Below are positions 47,948 to 64,000 of a DNA stretch of 64,000 nucleotides, piece by piece. The notes under the pieces are model-generated. The model ran no database searches, was not told the origin of the DNA, and saw only the letters and a list, made by a program, of their open reading frames with translations. Position 1 is the first letter of the stretch. Every line of letters begins with the position of its first letter. The stretch is from NCBI GenBank assembly GCA_013823565.1, contig PNMI01000018.1:1-64000 (forward strand), written 5' to 3'. A program made the position numbers and the translations under genes. This DNA comes from Sphingobacteriaceae bacterium. Lineage in GTDB: Bacteria; Bacteroidota; Bacteroidia; B-17B0; Aurantibacillaceae.

Positions 47948-48751
47948 TTATTTTGCAGGGCTATAGTATTTTAAAGCCTCTGGCATAAAGGCTTTTAAAT
48001 CGGCTATACGAGTGGCATCACTAGGGTGAGTGCTTAACAACTCTGGTGGTTTTTGTCCGCCACCAGCTGTTGCCATTCTCTCCCAAAAGCTAACGGCAGC
48101 TTCAGGATTATAACCACCCATGGCAGCAAATACTAATCCCATTTTATCGGCTTCTGTTTCGTGTGTGCGGCTATATTTTAAAACACCTAAAGTGGTTGTA
48201 ACACCATAAGCTTGTTGAAATAAAGCTTGAGTAACAGCTGGTTTTTGTTGCATGGCCGTAGATAATACAGCCGCTCCAAATTGTACAACTAAACCCTGGC
48301 TCATACGCTCATTTCCATGTCGTGCAATGGCATGTGCAATTTCATGTCCCATTACCACTGCTAAACTTGCTTCGTCTTGTGTTACAGGCAATAAACCAGT
48401 GTATACAACAACTTTACCACCTGGCATGCACCAAGCATTAACAACCGCTTCGTCAACGACATTAAAATCCCATTTAAATCCATCTAATGATGAGCTTAAG
48501 CCTTTATCAGCGTAATATTTTTCTACAGATTTTTGAATTTTTGTTCCAACTTCTCTAACCATAATGGTTCTTTTGTCGGTTGCAGGTAAAGGTTTATGTT
48601 CTGCTAAAAATTTATCGTATTCGGTTAAGCTCATACCTATCATTTCTGATTCAGGAATTAAACTCATGGAGCGACGTCCTGTGATGGCATTTTTTTGACA
48701 AGCAATAATTATTACTGCAAACAAAGCTGCACTTAAAATAATTTTTTTCAT
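47948..48751 (-). CDS. M48-family metallopeptidase (lipoprotein)
   Basis: MKKIILSAALFAVIIIACQK lipobox; VVMGHEIAHAIARHGNERMSQ (HExxH); HETEADKMGLVFAAMGGYNPEAAVSFWERM. The track start 48799 runs into clpS; 48751 preferred. Confidence 0.95.
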   Translation of the reverse strand: MKKIILSAALFAVIIIACQKNAITGRRSMSLIPESEMIGMSLTEYDKFLAEHKPLPATDKRTIMVREVGTKIQKSVEKYYADKGLSSSLDGFKWDFNVVDEAVVNAWCMPGGKVVVYTGLLPVTQDEASLAVVMGHEIAHAIARHGNERMSQGLVVQFGAAVLSTAMQQKPAVTQALFQQAYGVTTTLGVLKYSRTHETEADKMGLVFAAMGGYNPEAAVSFWERMATAGGGQKPPELLSTHPSDATRIADLKAFMPEALKYYSPAK

Positions 48752-48753
48752 AA

Positions 48754-49041
48754 TTAATTGATTTCTGCGCTTAAGCCTTTTTCTAAAAGGGCTTCGCAAA
48801 TAGGTTTTAATTTATTAATAGGACCTTGCTTTACGGCACACTTGCCAGTATAATGCACAAGTGTTGCGCATTGTTCGGCTTGTATGGTATCATGTCCGCA
48901 GTATTTCGTTAAGCATTCAATCACCCATTCAAAAGTGTTGACGTCATCATTAAATAAAATGATGTTGTTTTCTTTCTTTTCTTTTGTAATGACATCGAGT
49001 TCAAGTAACTCTTCAGTGTCGGTATAATTATTCGTAATCAT
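48754..49041 (-). CDS. clpS: ATP-dependent Clp protease adaptor ClpS
   Basis: NNIILFNDDVNTFEWVIECLTKYCGHDTIQAEQCATLVHYTGKCAVKQGPINKLKPICEALLEKGLSAEI. Confidence 0.93.
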   Translation of the reverse strand: MITNNYTDTEELLELDVITKEKKENNIILFNDDVNTFEWVIECLTKYCGHDTIQAEQCATLVHYTGKCAVKQGPINKLKPICEALLEKGLSAEIN

Positions 49042-49061
49042 ACTGTAAAGGTACAAATTTT

Positions 49062-56018
<6,957 letters not shown>

Positions 56019-56249
56019 ACCACTTGTACGAAAGATATGTCTAATTTGATTCAGATTCAATGTCAAATATACCTAAATATACCTAAATGTTTTAGTATAC
56101 AGATGCTAGTTAATAAGAATTTACATAATTTTTGAGGAATAATTTATTTGTATTGTACAAAAAAATGTTAATAAGTTGTATTTCATCAGATTTACAGTTT
56201 TTCTACCATTTAAGATATTATATTTGGGCGAACAATAAAAACACAAAAA

Positions 56250-57350
56250 ATGAAAAAAATTTACTTAGCATTAGGATTTGGCTTATTAATCCTTGGAGCA
56301 AACGCTCAACAAAAAGCAGCGCCAGTATTGACTGCAAACCCTGTAAAAAAAGCAGTATTACTAAATGATGGTTCAGTTGCAAAAACAGCTACAACATCAA
56401 CATTAATGCCTTCTACTTTTAATACAGGTGGTTGTGCAACAAACACAGCTAATGTAGTTTATTATTCTAGTTGGAATTCTGCTTCTACTGCACAATATAC
56501 TGTTGAAGCTGTTGGTTATTCTTTTGGAACAAATAATACTACTTATACATTATCTGCTTCTATTGCAACTGCTTTAGGAACTCCAACTATCACTGATGTA
56601 GTTGATAGAGCAGCTCAAAAATATAATGTTACAGGAAATGTATCTGTAACTGATGTTATTGTTGCTACTGCGATAGCAGAAGGAACTGGTTTAGTTAGTG
56701 CTAAGATTTATTCTGAAAACGCAGCTACTAAAGGTCCTGATACTCAAATTGGGACTACAGCTACAAAAGCATTAAGTACTTTTACAGGTTATGATGCAAT
56801 TACTTTTGGAACTCCAGTTCCATTGTCAGCAGGTAATTTCTTTGCTAGTATCGAATCTCCAGCAATTGGTGGTGCAGGTCAAGATACTTTAGCAATATTA
56901 TCTACAATTGCAGGTTGTTCTTCTACAGATAGTTTATCTTGGCAATTTCACGTTGCTAGTCCTGCGGCAGCTGCAGCAGTTATTACTCCAGGTTGGGCTT
57001 CTGTTAAAGTTGATTTTGGTGTGAACTTAGATTTATTAATTTTTCCAGTAATTGATATTCCTACAGGTTTAAATTCTGTAACTAAAGGTAATTTAACTTT
57101 ATTAGCTGCTTTCCCTAATCCAGCAACTAACGATATCACTATAAATTTTGGTTTAAATCAATCAAGTAAAGTTGAAATTGAAGTGTATGATGTTACAGGT
57201 AAATTAGTTAACTCTGTTAAATTAGATAACTTAGAAGCAGGAAATCATTCTTCTAAAGTAAATACTTCTAATTTAAATGCAGGTGTTTATATGTATTCTG
57301 TAAAATCTGAAAACGCTAAAATGTATAGTAAGTTTACTATCGCTAAATAA
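56250..57350 (+). CDS. Secreted protein with T9SS type-A C-terminal sorting domain
   Basis: Signal peptide MKKIYLALGFGLLILGANAQQ; C-term LLAAFPNPATNDITINFGLNQSSKVEIEVYDVTGKLVNSVKL...LNAGVYMYSVKSENAKMYSKFTIAK. Confidence 0.92.
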   Translation: MKKIYLALGFGLLILGANAQQKAAPVLTANPVKKAVLLNDGSVAKTATTSTLMPSTFNTGGCATNTANVVYYSSWNSASTAQYTVEAVGYSFGTNNTTYTLSASIATALGTPTITDVVDRAAQKYNVTGNVSVTDVIVATAIAEGTGLVSAKIYSENAATKGPDTQIGTTATKALSTFTGYDAITFGTPVPLSAGNFFASIESPAIGGAGQDTLAILSTIAGCSSTDSLSWQFHVASPAAAAAVITPGWASVKVDFGVNLDLLIFPVIDIPTGLNSVTKGNLTLLAAFPNPATNDITINFGLNQSSKVEIEVYDVTGKLVNSVKLDNLEAGNHSSKVNTSNLNAGVYMYSVKSENAKMYSKFTIAK

Positions 57351-57370
57351 TTTTAGCTATTTTAATTAAA

Positions 57371-57402
57371 AAAGTCCTGCTGAAAAGCAGGACTTTTTTT
57401 TT
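57371..57402 (+). terminator. Rho-independent terminator with GAAA tetraloop
   Basis: aaagtcctgct-gaaa-agcaggacttt followed by T-run. Confidence 0.88.
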
Positions 57403-57474
57403 ACAGTTTTGATTAATTTTTATTCTTGTTTTAGAATTTTTTTTGTATCAAATTTGATATACTTAATAATTAAG

Positions 57475-58485
57475 ATGATGATTCAAAAAATATGTATTCT
57501 TGTCCTTTTTTCTTTATTTTTTTCATGCAATGATTCAGAGTATATAAAAGAAAATAACAATTTAGTGATAAATAATTCAAAAGATAGTGTTTTTAAAACA
57601 ACTCTTTGGACTGCACCAGATACTAGTACTATTCCTCATGATGAGTTTGGAGATATTGTAAGATATGGAAGAGAATTAATTATTAATACAGCATATTATA
57701 TTGGACCAGAAGGAACTGTTGGAAAATTTTTAGGTAATAAAATGAATTGTACCAATTGTCATTTAGATGCTGGAACAAAACCATACGCTTTAAATTTTTA
57801 TAGTACACATGCTAGATATCCTCAATATCGTGCTCGAGAAAACAAAATTTTGTCACTATCAGATAGAGTAAATAATTGTATTGAAAGACCTCATATTGGA
57901 AAGCATTTACCACTTGATAGCAAAGAAATGATTGCGATTATCTCTTACATGAAATGGTTAGGTGAAAATGTTCCGGTAAATGGTCATGTTGCAGGCGATG
58001 GACCTATTAAAATAGATTTTCCCACAAGGGCAGCAGACCCTAATAAAGGCGAGGAAGTTTATAAAAGAGAATGTTTAGTTTGTCATGGAGCTAATGGAGA
58101 AGGGAAAATGAGAGCTGATAATGTTTGTTATGAATATCCACCTCTATGGGGTGACAAAAGTTACCAATCGGGCAGCAGTGTTCATCGTTTAATTAAAATG
58201 GCACCTTTTGTTTATGCTAATATGCCAAACAAAATTGCTACGTACAATAATCCTAAATTAACCATTGAAGAAGCCTATGATGTGGTGGCATTTATAAATA
58301 ATGATACGATTCATAAAAGACCGGTGCCTGTTACGGATAGTGATTACCCAAGCTTAAGCCATAAGCCTATTGATTATGATAAAGGCCCATATTTGGATTC
58401 ATTTCCTGAATCTCAGCATAAATACGGTCCGTATAAACCAATTGTTGATTATTATAAGAGAATAGGAAAAAAAGCTAATTATTAG
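57475..58485 (+). CDS. Diheme c-type cytochrome lipoprotein (TsdA/thiosulfate dehydrogenase-like)
   Basis: Lipobox LFSLFFSCND; two heme motifs CTNCH and CLVCH; NCIERPHIG..LPLDSKEMIAIISYMKWLG typical of the TsdA-like fold. The track start 57409 precedes the signal sequence. Confidence 0.82.
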   Translation: MMIQKICILVLFSLFFSCNDSEYIKENNNLVINNSKDSVFKTTLWTAPDTSTIPHDEFGDIVRYGRELIINTAYYIGPEGTVGKFLGNKMNCTNCHLDAGTKPYALNFYSTHARYPQYRARENKILSLSDRVNNCIERPHIGKHLPLDSKEMIAIISYMKWLGENVPVNGHVAGDGPIKIDFPTRAADPNKGEEVYKRECLVCHGANGEGKMRADNVCYEYPPLWGDKSYQSGSSVHRLIKMAPFVYANMPNKIATYNNPKLTIEEAYDVVAFINNDTIHKRPVPVTDSDYPSLSHKPIDYDKGPYLDSFPESQHKYGPYKPIVDYYKRIGKKANY

Positions 58486-58517
58486 AAGATAAATTTTAAT
58501 AATTGTAACTTTACTCC

Positions 58518-59660
58518 ATGATTTTAGAAAACCCTGAAGAATTAATATTACAATCTTCTCAATTAAGTAATGAATTAAAAAACATTGCTAAAAAAGTATT
58601 TAAAGGTGAACGTATTACCTTTGATGAAGGTGTTTATTTATACGAGCATGCTAATCTTTCTTATTTAGGCACTTTAGCTAATTATGTAAGAGAAAAAAAG
58701 AACAAGAATTTTGTTTTTTTTAATCGCAACTTTCATGTTGAACCAACAAATATTTGTGTTTACACGTGCTCGTTTTGTGCTTATTCTCGTTTAATAAAAC
58801 AACGCGAAGAAGGTTGGGAATTATCCATTGAGCAAATGATGGACTTAATTAAAAAATATGACGGACAACATGTTACCGAAGTTCATATTACTGGTGGTGT
58901 TATTCCAAAACAAGATTTAACTTTTTATACGTCTTTATTCAAAGCAATTAAAACTCATCGTCCTGATTTGCATGTGAAAGCATTAACCCCAGTAGAATGT
59001 CATTATATCTTTAAAAAAGCAAAAGTAACTTACGAAGAAGGTATGAAGTTATTGAAAGAGTCAGGCTTAGACTCGATGCCAGGAGGTGGTGCTGAAATTT
59101 TTGATAAAGAAATTAGAGATAAAATTGCTGGAGGAAAATGCAGTGCGGAAGAATGGCTAAGCATTCATGAAATTTGGCACGGCATGGGAATGCAATCGAA
59201 TGCGACGATGTTGTATGGACACATTGAGACATTTGCTCACAGAGTAGATCATTTAGAAAGATTACGTCAATTACAAGATAAAACAAAAGGCTTTAATGCC
59301 TTTATTCCATTAAAATTTAGAAATGGAAATAATGATATGTCTGACGTTCCTGAAGTAAGTGTGATTGAAGATTTAAGAAATTATGCGATTAGCAGAATTT
59401 ATTTAGATAATTTTGATCATATCAAAGCGTATTGGGCAATGATAGGAAGAAGCACGGCTCAATTGTCTCTTAATTTTGGAGTAGATGATATGGATGGAAC
59501 CATTGATGATACAACAAAAATTTATAGTATGGCCGGTGCTGAGGAACAAAATCCAAAACTAACCACTCAGGAATTGGTTGATTTAATTACTCAAGTGAAA
59601 CGTACACCAGTAGAAAGAGATACTTTATACAATATCGTAAAGGATTATTCGATTAACTAA
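58518..59660 (+). CDS. mqnE: Aminofutalosine synthase (radical SAM)
   Basis: FNRNFHVEPTNICVYTCSFCAYSR (CxxxCxxC); VHITGGVIPKQDLTFY; SGLDSMPGGGAEIFDKEIRDKI. Confidence 0.95.
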   Translation: MILENPEELILQSSQLSNELKNIAKKVFKGERITFDEGVYLYEHANLSYLGTLANYVREKKNKNFVFFNRNFHVEPTNICVYTCSFCAYSRLIKQREEGWELSIEQMMDLIKKYDGQHVTEVHITGGVIPKQDLTFYTSLFKAIKTHRPDLHVKALTPVECHYIFKKAKVTYEEGMKLLKESGLDSMPGGGAEIFDKEIRDKIAGGKCSAEEWLSIHEIWHGMGMQSNATMLYGHIETFAHRVDHLERLRQLQDKTKGFNAFIPLKFRNGNNDMSDVPEVSVIEDLRNYAISRIYLDNFDHIKAYWAMIGRSTAQLSLNFGVDDMDGTIDDTTKIYSMAGAEEQNPKLTTQELVDLITQVKRTPVERDTLYNIVKDYSIN

Positions 59661-59665
59661 ATTTA

Positions 59666-60841
59666 ATGGGTTATTTTTTTCTTATACTTTTTTTGTTGTG
59701 TTTATTGGTGCCAATATTCAGCTATGTGATTTTTCCATGGTATATGAAATTATCAGTCATGAATATTATTCGTTCAAAAAACAATTATTCAAAAATTACT
59801 GAATGGCCTTCTGTAACGGTTGTGTTTTCTGTATTTAACGAAGAAAAAGTTATTAGAAGGAAGTTAGAATCACTTTTAAATTCAGATTATCCAAAAGATA
59901 AATTACAAATTTTAATAGGTTCAGATAATTCAACTGATCAAACGCATCAAATTATTGAAGAGTTTGTTGCTCAAAATTCAAACATCACATTAATAAAAAA
60001 AGAAACTCGTAACGGTAAATTAAAAATCATTAATGAATTAGTAGATATGACATCTACAGAACATTTAGTGTTTACTGATGCCAATGTGTTTTTTGAACCC
60101 TTGACTTTAAAAGCTTTAGTGTATAATTTAATTGCGAAGGATGCAAAAATGGCGTGTGGAAATATTTTAAAATTCTCTCCTAAAAATCAAGGTATTTCTG
60201 ATCAAGAAATTTTTTATATGAATTTCGAAAATCAATTAAAATATCACGAGAGTTTAAAATATGGTTTTTGTGTGGGAGTAGAAGGAGGCTGTTATGCTAT
60301 TTTAAAATCTAGTTTTGTGAAAGTACCTGATGGTTTTTTAATGGATGATTTTTTTATCACTCTAAATGTGATTGAGAAAAAAGGAAAAGTGTTATTTGAG
60401 CCAGAAGCATTGTGCTATGAAGATGTAAACGATGCTCCGATGATAGAGTTTAAACGAAAAATAAGAATTTCGTTAGGTAATTTTAGAAACTTAAAATTCT
60501 ATAAACATTTATTATTTCCAATTCATCAAGGTTTTGGTTTTGCTTTTTTCTCTCACAAAGTATTGCGTTGGTTTACGCCTTTTGCTTTAGTGTTTTCTTT
60601 CTTTTTATCGTATGCAGTGAGTTTTTATTTCTCTTTTTTTATTCTTGTAAGCTTGGGGTATAGCTTGTTGATAGTATTGCCAGCATTAACTATCTACTTA
60701 GAGAAAGTAAACATTAAATTACCTTTAGTAAATTCATTAGGTCATTTTATTTTAATGAATTTTGCTTTATTGATTGGTTATATAAAATTTATTTCAGCAA
60801 GCAACGAAAGTGCTTGGGAGCCTCCCAAGCGCAATGTTTAG
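59666..60841 (+). CDS. Membrane glycosyltransferase family 2
   Basis: PSVTVVFSVFNEEKVIRRKLESLLNSDYPKDKLQILIGSDNSTDQT; FTDANVFFEP; C-terminal TM helices. Confidence 0.9.
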   Translation: MGYFFLILFLLCLLVPIFSYVIFPWYMKLSVMNIIRSKNNYSKITEWPSVTVVFSVFNEEKVIRRKLESLLNSDYPKDKLQILIGSDNSTDQTHQIIEEFVAQNSNITLIKKETRNGKLKIINELVDMTSTEHLVFTDANVFFEPLTLKALVYNLIAKDAKMACGNILKFSPKNQGISDQEIFYMNFENQLKYHESLKYGFCVGVEGGCYAILKSSFVKVPDGFLMDDFFITLNVIEKKGKVLFEPEALCYEDVNDAPMIEFKRKIRISLGNFRNLKFYKHLLFPIHQGFGFAFFSHKVLRWFTPFALVFSFFLSYAVSFYFSFFILVSLGYSLLIVLPALTIYLEKVNIKLPLVNSLGHFILMNFALLIGYIKFISASNESAWEPPKRNV

Positions 60842-62811
60842 GATATTTTAATGCCAACTAACAAAACGTCATCTACTTGTTCGTGAGAACCTTTCCAATC
60901 TATAAACTCTTTACGCATGATTTCATGCTGTTGAGTAAGCGGAAATTGTTGGATTGATTTTAATTTTTCTTGAAATTGTGCGTATTTATATTTCTTTCCT
61001 TTTGGTCCACCAAATTGATCAGCATATCCATCCGAGAATAAGAAAATACTATCTCCTTTTTCAACTGTAAAACGTTTAGTGGTAAATTTTTGAATTTTAT
61101 CTTCAATAAATGCCCCCACGGGAAATTTATCTCCTTTTATTTGGTGTAATTCTCCATTGGTAATGTGATAAATGGGATTATTGGCTCCAGCAAATAATAC
61201 TTCGTTAGAGTGTTTATGAATAGCTATTAATGTCACGTCCATTCCATCTCTCACGGTACTTTCCCCATAAGTTTGATGAAGACTTTCTGTTAACCAAATA
61301 TTAACGGCATCTAAAATTTCTGAAGGTGTTACTAAATCTTTCTCTAAAACAGCTTTATTTAATAAATTAAAATTGACAATAGAAATTAAAGCGCCAGGAA
61401 CACCGTGTCCTGTACAATCCGCTGCTGCCACATAAACGTAATCTTTAGTTTCTTCTACCCAATAAAAATCCCCACTTAAAACATCTTTGGGCATGTATAA
61501 TAAAAAAGAATTTGGTAAGATCTTTTCCCACATATTTTTTGGTGGTAAAATAGCACCTTGTATGCGTTGAGCATATTTAATGCTGTCTTTAATGTCTTGA
61601 TGCTGTTCTTCAACAATGGTTTTTTGTTGTTGAATAATTTCATTCTTGACTTTTAATTCTTTATTTGCTTTTTGTTTGGCTTTATAACCCTTAAAAATGA
61701 AAAACACAAGGCCTAGTAATAATACACAGCCACCAAAAGCAAAGTAAATAACTTGTTTTTTATTTTTATTTTCTAGGGTTAATACCTGATTTTCTTGTTC
61801 TTTTTTGTCTGATTCATATTTAATAGACATTTCATGAATGGTGTTTTTTGTATCTTCATCAAATATGGAATCTTTTAGATGAACGTATTTTTGAAAATAT
61901 TCATTTGATTTTTGGTAATTGTTTTGCAAGGCATATATCTTTGCAATATTCTCATAAGTAATGTATAAGCTGGTTTTGTCATTTAATTCAGCAAATAATT
62001 CACCTGCTTTAATGCAATTAGTTAGCCCTAATTCATAATTGCCCATTTTGGAAGATGTTTCACCTATATTTTCTAAAGCAATTGCAATATTGGATTTATC
62101 CTCAGAAGTAAATTTTAAAACAAATTTGTAAAACTTTTGAAAATAATCTAATGCCCTTTTATAATCTTTTTTTTCAAAATAAGCATTTCCAAAACCATTA
62201 TAAACATATATTAAATTGGTTGAGTCCTTTAGCTTATAAAAAATCTCCTCTCCAATATTATAATGTTCAATAGCTTTGTCAAGTTTGTTAGAATTGAAAT
62301 AATGGTTGCCTAAATTGACATTATATCTTGCTATTTCTTCTTCATTTTGTAATTTTATGGCAATATTGATGGCTTTTTTTAATGATGAAATAGCAGACGT
62401 ATGATTTTGGAGTTTAGAGTAAACCGAGGCTATTCCACTATATATATCTGCTAATAATTCATCTTTTTTTGGAGATTTATAATTTTGACAATATGTTTCT
62501 GCTTTATAATATGTTTCTAAACTTTTTTTATAATCCCCACTATTCATGTAAATGGAAGCTAAATCTCCATAACTTCTTTCAAGTTTAAATCGAGTAATCT
62601 CACTCAATTTTACTTCTTCTTTGGCTAATACAGTAGCATAATTTGAGTTATTTCCTTCTGTTTCTAAAAATAGGGTATGAATTTGATTTATTTTTGTCGT
62701 GTCATTTTTTTCATTATTTATCAGAATGGTAAGAGAATCTATACGTTTGAAATTTTGAGCAAAAAAAACTATTGGTGTAAAAAATAAAATAATAAATTTT
62801 AATTTGTTCAT
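60838..62811 (-). CDS. TPR-repeat protein with C-terminal SpoIIE/PP2C serine phosphatase domain
   Basis: Signal peptide, TPRs, TM, SIKYAQRIQGAILPP...VLSGDFYWVEETKDYVYVAAADCTGHGVPGALISIVNFNLLN. Confidence 0.93.
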   Translation of the reverse strand: MNKLKFIILFFTPIVFFAQNFKRIDSLTILINNEKNDTTKINQIHTLFLETEGNNSNYATVLAKEEVKLSEITRFKLERSYGDLASIYMNSGDYKKSLETYYKAETYCQNYKSPKKDELLADIYSGIASVYSKLQNHTSAISSLKKAINIAIKLQNEEEIARYNVNLGNHYFNSNKLDKAIEHYNIGEEIFYKLKDSTNLIYVYNGFGNAYFEKKDYKRALDYFQKFYKFVLKFTSEDKSNIAIALENIGETSSKMGNYELGLTNCIKAGELFAELNDKTSLYITYENIAKIYALQNNYQKSNEYFQKYVHLKDSIFDEDTKNTIHEMSIKYESDKKEQENQVLTLENKNKKQVIYFAFGGCVLLLGLVFFIFKGYKAKQKANKELKVKNEIIQQQKTIVEEQHQDIKDSIKYAQRIQGAILPPKNMWEKILPNSFLLYMPKDVLSGDFYWVEETKDYVYVAAADCTGHGVPGALISIVNFNLLNKAVLEKDLVTPSEILDAVNIWLTESLHQTYGESTVRDGMDVTLIAIHKHSNEVLFAGANNPIYHITNGELHQIKGDKFPVGAFIEDKIQKFTTKRFTVEKGDSIFLFSDGYADQFGGPKGKKYKYAQFQEKLKSIQQFPLTQQHEIMRKEFIDWKGSHEQVDDVLLVGIKIS

Positions 62812-62864
62812 AATATATATATAGTTATATTTAACGTAATATAAACCTTAAAAATACATAAATT

Positions 62865-63074
62865 ATGTCAGTTATTCAAGAAGAAAAAACAGGAGTTATT
62901 GAATTGTATTACGATATGGACGCAGGTTCTATCAGAGAAGATGTAACAAATGCAACAAGAGATTTTTATCATCCAGGAGCACAAGTTGAGTATGTAGTTG
63001 GTGATGCTGTTCAGTATCGTTTAATTACTTTGCCTAATGGAAGAACCATAACAAAAGATATTAGAAAAAAATAG
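62865..63074 (+). CDS. Small cytosolic protein, cold-shock/OB-fold-like (69 aa)
   Basis: KTGVIELYYDMDAGSIREDVTNATRDFYHPGAQVEYVVGDAVQYRLITLPNGRTITKDI; no signal peptide. Confidence 0.7.
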   Translation: MSVIQEEKTGVIELYYDMDAGSIREDVTNATRDFYHPGAQVEYVVGDAVQYRLITLPNGRTITKDIRKK

Positions 63075-63097
63075 GTTTAACTCTAAAAAGCATAACA

Positions 63098-63406
63098 ATG
63101 AAAAAAATATTAATGCTAGCTATTTTAGCTTTTAGTTTGTCTTCAACAGATGCAGTTGCATTTAATGCTATTGCTGTTAGTAACACTTCAATTGAAAATC
63201 CCAATGCACGTATTGGTAATGGTATTATTACTGAAATTACTCCAAACGGAGGTAAACTAATAGATAATATTTCAGGTGAAACTATCGAATTTGAGCACCC
63301 AGGTGCGCAAGTTATTTTTGTAGTAGGTGATAGTGTTACTTATATTTTAATTGACAGACCTAAAGGAAAGCCGCCAGTAGTAGTTGAAGTTAAAAGACCT
63401 AGTTAA
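63098..63406 (+). CDS. Small exported paralog of the upstream protein (signal peptide + OB-fold-like domain, 102 aa)
   Basis: MKKILMLAILAFSLSSTDAVAFNA signal; GNGIITEITPNGGKLIDNISGETIEFEHPGAQVIFVVGDSVTYILIDRPKGKPPVVVEVK. Confidence 0.75.
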   Translation: MKKILMLAILAFSLSSTDAVAFNAIAVSNTSIENPNARIGNGIITEITPNGGKLIDNISGETIEFEHPGAQVIFVVGDSVTYILIDRPKGKPPVVVEVKRPS

Positions 63407-63408
63407 TT

Positions 63409-63438
63409 AAAAGCCCCCGCCAGCTGGCGGGGGCTTTT
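63409..63438. terminator. Strong Rho-independent terminator
   Basis: aaaagcccccgccag|ctggcgggggctttt perfect palindrome followed by T-run. Confidence 0.9.
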
Positions 63439-63525
63439 TTTATGACTTATTATTTCTTAATATTCTCTTCAAATTCCCTTAAATTTCACTATCTTTGCCG
63501 CCTTAAAAATTTATAATTAATTGCA

Positions 63526-64000
63526 ATGGTTTCTGTTAATAGTGTTACGGTTTCGTTTGGAGGATACAATTTATTTGACAACGTATCTTTTTTAATCAAT
63601 CCGAAGGATAGAATTGGTTTAGCTGGTAAAAATGGTGCTGGTAAAAGTACCATGCTTAAGCTATTAGCTGGACATCAATCTCCAACCAAAGGAGAAGTTA
63701 CCATTCCTAAAGATTGTAAAATTGGGTATTTACCTCAGGATATGACTCATCAACATGGAAGAACTGTTTTTGAGGAAACAGAGTCTGCTTTTGCTGAGAT
63801 TAAAGCCATGCAAGCTCGCCTAGATGATATCAATCATCAATTAGAAACACGTACAGATTACGAAAGTGATGCTTACATGAAATTAATCGAAGATTTAACG
63901 GAGATTAATACTAGATTAGACATAGTTGGTGCAAGTAATACAACCGAAGAAATCGAAAAAATATTAGGTGGTTTAGGTTTTGAAAGAAGAGAATTTACTC
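63526..64000 (+). CDS. ABC-F family ATPase (partial, runs off window)
   Basis: MVSVNSVTVSFGGYNLFDNVSFLINPKDRIGLAGKNGAGKSTMLKLLAGHQSPTKGEVTIPKDCKIGYLPQD; Walker A. Confidence 0.92.
   Translation, partial: MVSVNSVTVSFGGYNLFDNVSFLINPKDRIGLAGKNGAGKSTMLKLLAGHQSPTKGEVTIPKDCKIGYLPQDMTHQHGRTVFEETESAFAEIKAMQARLDDINHQLETRTDYESDAYMKLIEDLTEINTRLDIVGASNTTEEIEKILGGLGFERREFT

Noticed and set aside
56132-56368. Plus-strand 78-aa ORF before the T9SS protein
   Set aside because: Overlaps the true signal peptide-encoding start of 56250-57350 in another frame; likely 5' UTR.

Overview
This 64 kb window is AT-rich and comes from a Bacteroidota chromosome. The evidence is T9SS type-A C-terminal sorting domains, SprB repeats, a split transketolase, a fused E1 alpha/beta dehydrogenase, TAnnTTTG-type -7 boxes and absence of strong Shine-Dalgarno sites. 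Most genes are housekeeping: mutS, pyrG, nadC, rlmH, ychF, topoisomerase IV A and B, kdtA, fmt, HU, clpS, mqnE, pdxH, plus tRNA-Leu(TAA) and tRNA-Gly(GCC). No CRISPR array, rRNA, transposase or prophage was recognised. The strongest unusual signals are: (1) a 2334-codon envelope protein (49062-56066, minus) with a PorE-like N-terminus (TPR, PD40 propeller, CRD-like), long Asn-rich low-complexity segments including a pure (AAC)18 microsatellite, a duplicated ~150-aa block, and three C-terminal SPOR-like repeats where an OmpA-type anchor would be expected; (2) a tandem pair of tiny paralogs (62865-63406), one cytosolic and one with a signal peptide, that resemble a degenerate cold-shock/OB fold; (3) a family of intergenic inverted-repeat elements sharing a CTCGAAGTGACA/ACTTCGAG core, one of which (45121-45235) folds on paper into a cloverleaf; (4) a 39-aa Cys-rich membrane peptide missing from the ORF track; (5) a VWA-domain gene wedged between the two transketolase halves; and (6) a U32-family protein translationally coupled to a ferredoxin. 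All assignments come from reading the sequence; no database search was run.
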